NCBI RefSeq assembly: GCF_017813245.1
Contig: NZ_JAGIQL010000006.1
Span: 28,418 to 92,417 of the forward strand
Reading direction: 5' to 3'
From: Streptomyces montanisoli
GTDB taxonomy: Bacteria; Actinomycetota; Actinomycetes; Streptomycetales; Streptomycetaceae
Length of the DNA: 64,000 nucleotides
The translations under genes were made by a program, and so were the position numbers. The notes under the pieces were generated by a model that saw only the letters and a program-made list of their open reading frames with translations, had not been told where the DNA came from and did not search any database. Each line of letters begins with the position of its first letter. Within the stretch, counting starts at the first letter, position 1. Below, piece by piece: positions 60,575-64,000 of this stretch.

Positions 60575-61936
60575 TCAGGAAGGCAGGTGCCAGACCTGGT
60601 TGGTGCCGCCTGTGCAGTCCCAGATCTGCAACTGGGTGCCCGCTGTCGTGGACCAGTTGGGATCGTCGAGGCACTTGTTCGCCTGCGGGTTGTACAGCGC
60701 GCCGTTCGACTGCGGTATCCACACCTGCGCGGCGGTGTTGTTGCAGTCGTACAGCTGCACCAGTGTGCCGTCGGCGGTGCCGCCGCCGTTGATGTCCAGG
60801 CACTTGCCCAGCACGTGCAGTGTGGTGCCCGCCTGGACGAACGTCCACTGCTGTGCGCCGGTGCCGTTGCAGGTGTAGATCTGGATCGGGTTGCCGTTGG
60901 CCGTGCTGGACGAGCGGTCGTCCAGGCACAGGCCGCCGTAGCCCGTGATCTGCTTGCCGCCCGACGGGGGCGGGGTCGAGCCGCCGCCGCCCGTCGTGTA
61001 CGCGGCCACGTACCCCACGCTCATCGTCCCGCCCGAGCTGGTCGACGAGCTCGGTGTGGTGCAGCCGCAGGCGCCGTTCGGGAAGCCGCCGCCCATCGCC
61101 AGGTCGAAGATGATCGACAGGTTGTGGTCGTACGCCTGCTGCCACGTCGAGGCGCCGACCTGGCCCTCGCTCACACTGAAGTACTGCGTGCCGTCCAGGT
61201 AGAACGTGATCGACTCGTTGGACGTGTTCGTGCGGTCGAGGATCATCGAGTACGTGTGGTAGCCGGTCTGGCAGCCCGAGCAGCCGCGCAGGCCGCTGCC
61301 GATGCCGTTGCCCTCGTTGCAGGGCCCGCCCGGGTACGTACCGCAGTGGATGGTGCCGGCGACGTCGGAGAGCGCGTTGACGTCCTCCATGATGTCGATC
61401 TCACCGTTCTCCGGCCACTGTCCGTCGCCCAGCATCCAGAAGGCCGGCCAGTAGCCTGAGCCGCTGGCGGGGTTGGGCTGCTTGATGGAGGCGGTGACCT
61501 CCAGCTTGCCGCCGGCCGGGGCGCCGACGTTCGCGCTGGTGGTCTGGATGCGACCCGAGGTCCAACTGCTGCCGCTCTTGAGTGCGGTGATGTTCAGGTG
61601 CCCGCCGCCGTCCAGGTAGACGTTGCTGCGGGAGTTGGTCATCGTCTCGATCTCGCCGGTCCCGAAGCTCGATCCGGGTCCCGTGTCGTACTTCCAGCTT
61701 CCCGACGGGCCGCTGCCCGACCCGCCGGAGAAGTCGTCGCTGAAGATGGTGTTCCAGCCCGAGGGCGGCGGGGGAACGGTCACGGCGCTTGCCGTGCTGG
61801 GGAAGGCGAAGAGCAGGGCCAGCAGGCCCACTGCCACCAGCGCCGTCTCGCGGCGCAGGCGGGAGAGGAACGCGAACGCGTCTGCGAACGCGCCCCGTCT
61901 CCCCGGTCTCTTGGCGTGCTGGGATATCGATCTCAT
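60575..61936 (-). CDS. Secreted GH16 beta-glucanase with C-terminal ricin-type lectin domain
   Basis: The 453-residue protein has a basic signal sequence (RRETALVAVGLLALLFAF, ending near ASA). Residues about 55-305 form the glycoside hydrolase family 16 fold with catalytic E-N-G-E-I-D-I-M-E (ExDxxE: two Glu and Asp) and upstream YWPAFWML. A Gly/Ser/Pro linker follows, then a beta-trefoil ricin domain (about 325-453) with three QxW-type repeats (A-Q-Q-W, A-Q-V-W, N-Q-V-W). Expected to hydrolyse beta-1,3-glucans outside the cell, with the lectin holding the enzyme on polysaccharide. ATG 61936 chosen; a long leader precedes it. Confidence 0.94.
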   Translation of the reverse strand: MRSISQHAKRPGRRGAFADAFAFLSRLRRETALVAVGLLALLFAFPSTASAVTVPPPPSGWNTIFSDDFSGGSGSGPSGSWKYDTGPGSSFGTGEIETMTNSRSNVYLDGGGHLNITALKSGSSWTSGRIQTTSANVGAPAGGKLEVTASIKQPNPASGSGYWPAFWMLGDGQWPENGEIDIMEDVNALSDVAGTIHCGTYPGGPCNEGNGIGSGLRGCSGCQTGYHTYSMILDRTNTSNESITFYLDGTQYFSVSEGQVGASTWQQAYDHNLSIIFDLAMGGGFPNGACGCTTPSSSTSSGGTMSVGYVAAYTTGGGGSTPPPSGGKQITGYGGLCLDDRSSSTANGNPIQIYTCNGTGAQQWTFVQAGTTLHVLGKCLDINGGGTADGTLVQLYDCNNTAAQVWIPQSNGALYNPQANKCLDDPNWSTTAGTQLQIWDCTGGTNQVWHLPS

Positions 61937-62226
61937 GAGCGGCTCCACTGATACGGGTGGGGTGCCGCCGCGGGGGACAGTGAGAACGACGCGTCCGACG
62001 GCGGGTGGTGCGCTGCGCACTGCACGATGGGGAGGTAAGTAGCCGTGCGCGCAGGCGAGTTGCGGTTGCCCGCCTGCGAGACGGCCGTCTGTTCGGTCGC
62101 AGTATGTTGGTCTGGGCCAATCGCGTCAAGGAGTCGCGAGTGAACTCATCGCGCCTACCGGCCCGGTTGCCGCCGTCAGCGTCGTCGCCGTCGCCGTCGT
62201 CGCAGTCGCCGTCAGCGTCGTCGCCG
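61937..62226. other. Leader and promoter region of the GH16 gene
   Basis: No gene. It contains an inverted repeat, GCAGGCG/CGCCTGC (62051-62057 with 62071-62077), in the GH16 leader, and the promoter at 62101-62129. Simple GTC/GCC-rich codon-like repeats (CGTCGCCGTC) occupy 62170-62230. Confidence 0.6.
62101..62129 (-). promoter_or_regulatory. Promoter of the GH16 gene with an operator inside the spacer
   Basis: On the minus strand TTGACG (62129-62124), exactly 17 bp, then CATACT (62106-62101) match a vegetative streptomycete promoter. The spacer contains TTGGCCCAGACCAA (62120-62107), close to the TGGTCCAGACCT element of chitinase promoters and to the ACTGGTCTAGACCACT DasR site. Transcription would begin about 160 nt before the start codon. 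Confidence 0.7.
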
Positions 62227-63060
62227 TCACCAGTTCAGGGCGTCGCCCATGGACTGCTGCCAGTACGTGGTCCTGAGCGAGTCGTCGATGTGGACGCCCT
62301 TCGCGGGCAGCGGCGGGTGCGCGCCCGTGCCGACGCTCTCGTTGCCGGAGCGGCCGTGGAAGTAGACGGTCAGGGACTTCTCGGTGCGGCCGTGCCCACC
62401 GCTGCCGTCGCCGGCGGACAGGATCGCGGCGGCGTAACCGGACTCGCCCGGGTCGAGCGTGACGACCGCCTGCGGAATCGAGTCCCTGATGGCGAGTGGC
62501 TCGGCCTGCGCCTCGCCGAAGCGCAGGGAGGGGTACGTGTAGAGGTAGCAGGGCCTGTCGCCGGTGTTGGTGACGGTGATGAGCAGGTGGTTCAGCGGCC
62601 TGCGCACCGGGGACGCGACGGTCCTGGTGTTGGAGCCCTGGCAGGTGACCGGGCTCCGGTGGGACGAGGGGGCCTTGGCGGCGGTCTCGACGGCCGGACG
62701 CGACGCGGCGGGCGCGGCCGGGTGCACCGCGGTCCGGTGCGACGCGGCCCCGGGCGACACGGGCCCGGGCGACTCGGCCTGGCGCCCCGCGGATGAGCCC
62801 GACGAGGCCTGGGCGGTGGAGGGCGTGGCCGCGGGAGTGTCCGTGGCGGGAGTCGCGCTCGCGGAGGTTTCCGTCGAGGCGCCCTCGTCCTTGACTCCCG
62901 TTCCGCTGCTGCACGCGGTCAGGGACAGTGCGGCGAGCACGACGGTCGCGGCGGCGCCGGCGAGGCGGGCGCCGCCGGCGAGGCGGGCGCCGGGACGAGT
63001 GCCGGGGCGGGCGCCCAGGAGGCCGGAGTTGCGAACGCGGGCGTTTCGGATTGCGGTCAT
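62227..63060 (-). CDS. DUF4232 secreted lipoprotein
   Basis: The 277-residue protein has a basic N-terminus and membrane segment, AATVVLAALSLTAC, with the lipobox Cys. A Ser/Thr/Ala/Pro-rich linker (residues about 45-135) leads to a DUF4232 beta-sandwich: NHLLITVTNTGDRPCYLYTY, LDPGESGYAAAI and the end SMGDALNW. Conserved cysteines in VTCQGS and RPCYLY probably form a disulphide. Function unknown. ATG 63060 is chosen over the longer upstream frame. Confidence 0.85.
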   Translation of the reverse strand: MTAIRNARVRNSGLLGARPGTRPGARLAGGARLAGAAATVVLAALSLTACSSGTGVKDEGASTETSASATPATDTPAATPSTAQASSGSSAGRQAESPGPVSPGAASHRTAVHPAAPAASRPAVETAAKAPSSHRSPVTCQGSNTRTVASPVRRPLNHLLITVTNTGDRPCYLYTYPSLRFGEAQAEPLAIRDSIPQAVVTLDPGESGYAAAILSAGDGSGGHGRTEKSLTVYFHGRSGNESVGTGAHPPLPAKGVHIDDSLRTTYWQQSMGDALNW

Positions 63061-63249
63061 GTGGTCGTGCCTCTTCCGCTGTTCAGGTCGGTGCGGTGCT
63101 TTGATGGCTCGAGCTTGTGGGGAGATTCGTCCCAGCCGCCACGCCCGGCGGGCAGTCGGGGACACTGGAACGGAAGAACGTGCTCTGAACTGGGGGAACA
63201 CAGGGCCCCTGGAACGCGCGAACGGGACGCTGGGAGAGGGAGAAACCGG

Positions 63250-64000
63250 GTGTCAGGGGCGGCAGAGGCTGGACGGCCGGAGGAGTTCGCGACGCTGCTG
63301 CGGGAACTCAAGGACCGATCCGGGCTGAGCTACGGGGCGCTGGCCAAGCGGCTCCACATGAGCACGTCGACGCTGCATCGCTACTGCAACGGCAGTGCGG
63401 TCCCGAACGAGTACGCGCCGGTGGAGCGCTTCGCCCGGGTGTGCCGGGCGACGCCGGAGCAGCTCGTCGAACTGCACCGGCACTGGATCCTCGCGGACGC
63501 GGCACGCGGGCAGCGCGGCGAGCGCGCCGCGCCGGCGGAGCGGGCGGCGCCCGCCTCGGGCACTGCCGCGCCCAGCACGGACATCGCCGCGGGCGGGGCG
63601 GCGGAGCCGGCTCCGGAGGCGGAGGCGGAGGCGGGAACGCAAGCGAAGGCAGGGCCGAGGGCGGGGAGCGCGCCGGGGGCGAGCACCGAGCCCTCGGCGG
63701 ACGCCGGAGGGGCGAGAGACACCGGTGCGTCCACGCATGCCGGCCCCGCAGCGTCCGCGGGCCCCGGTGCGTCGGCAGAACCCGGCGCGGCCGCGAGGCC
63801 CACCACGGCTGCCGGTCCCGGCACGTCCGCAGGACCCGGCAAGTACGCGGGACCGGCCGCGGCCGCGAGGGCCGCCACGGATGCCAGTCCCGCTGCGTCC
63901 GCGGGTCCCGCCACGGATGCCGGTCCCGCTGCGTCCGCCGGTCCCGGCACGTCCGCCAGTCCGGGCGCGCCCCGACTGGCGGACGTGCCCGGACTGATCC
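63250..64000 (+). CDS. XRE-family helix-turn-helix protein with Ala/Gly/Pro repeat tail (runs off right edge)
   Basis: From GTG 63250 (GGGAGAGGGAGA upstream) the product starts with EEFATLLRELKDRSGLSYGALAKRL, then HMSTSTLHRYCNGSAVPNEY, a helix-turn-helix like those of streptomycete XRE regulators, and ends the domain with ERFARVCRATPEQLVELHRHW. After residue 85 the sequence becomes a long low-complexity region built of A-G-P, A-S-A-G-P and A-T-D-A-G-P units. The frame stays open to the window end, so the C-terminal part (membrane or NB-ARC domain in relatives) is not seen. Confidence 0.82.
   Translation, partial: MSGAAEAGRPEEFATLLRELKDRSGLSYGALAKRLHMSTSTLHRYCNGSAVPNEYAPVERFARVCRATPEQLVELHRHWILADAARGQRGERAAPAERAAPASGTAAPSTDIAAGGAAEPAPEAEAEAGTQAKAGPRAGSAPGASTEPSADAGGARDTGASTHAGPAASAGPGASAEPGAAARPTTAAGPGTSAGPGKYAGPAAAARAATDASPAASAGPATDAGPAASAGPGTSASPGAPRLADVPGLI
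63946..63989. repeat. 15-bp inverted repeat in the repeat tail
   Basis: GGCACGTCCGCCAGT (63946-63960) is exactly inverted at 63975-63989 around a 14-bp loop, within coding sequence near the window edge. Confidence 0.6.

Overview
The window is high-GC DNA from an actinomycete, almost certainly a Streptomyces. The evidence is third-position G/C bias throughout, frequent GTG starts, and recognisable bldG, wblA, crp, a lysine-tailed actinobacterial topA, a giant tmk fusion and a Tad-type 'helicase/secretion' neighbourhood. Most of 8.3-53.4 kb looks like conserved chromosomal core whose gene order resembles the bldG-to-wblA region of model streptomycetes (recalled from memory, not searched). The two outer parts look more accessory.

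Layout. 1-3.3 kb: an edge-truncated SDR gene, an APC permease and a split transketolase whose N-terminal subunit has lost its 5' half, abutting a wrecked tyrosine integrase. 3.6-8.4 kb: a decayed island of about 4.6 kb inserted at the 3' end of tRNA-Thr(CGT). It is bounded by a 43-bp near-perfect copy of the tRNA 3' half and carries an AbiEii-like nucleotidyltransferase with a small partner, a frameshifted SNF2 helicase, and a chain of four small unidentified genes overlapping by 4 nt each, followed by two decayed relatives. 8.4-25 kb: secreted TAP-like peptidase, holB, tmk, topA, a methyltransferase, a lipoprotein, an anti-sigma-like ATPase next to bldG, and a DUF1998 helicase. 24.7-29.8 kb: a tightly overlapping Tad-like pilus/secretion operon on the minus strand (ssd/cpaE-like, tadA, tadB, tadC, pilin-like DUF4244, TadE, Rv3654c-like). 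30-45 kb: HAD phosphatase, Fic-like protein, CooC-like ATPase, acetyl-CoA synthetase, holin-like membrane protein, epoxide-hydrolase-like enzyme, MarP-like protease, CoA pyrophosphatase, endonuclease III, Crp, a nucleotidyltransferase, a metallo-beta-lactamase, a second Nudix, RidA and DUF4177. 45.4-53.4 kb: two overlapping ArsA-type ATPases, wblA, a bifunctional penicillin-binding protein, YqeY, a metallophosphoesterase and tRNA-Pro(CGG). 53.4-64 kb: a large STAND/AAA NTPase directly after tRNA-Pro, DUF6381, a PIG-L deacetylase, small conserved proteins, an overlapping nucleotidyltransferase plus PNKP-type phosphatase pair, a secreted GH16-ricin glucanase with a clear promoter/operator, a DUF4232 lipoprotein, and an XRE regulator with a repetitive Ala/Gly/Pro tail that runs off the right edge.

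The least explained parts are the coupled small-gene operon in the tRNA-Thr island, the AbiEii-like pair beside it, the lone STAND NTPase, and the nucleotidyltransferase/phosphatase pair. Start codons were chosen by eye from Shine-Dalgarno spacing, 4-nt overlaps and remembered homologues. Family names come from recognised motifs, not from a database search.
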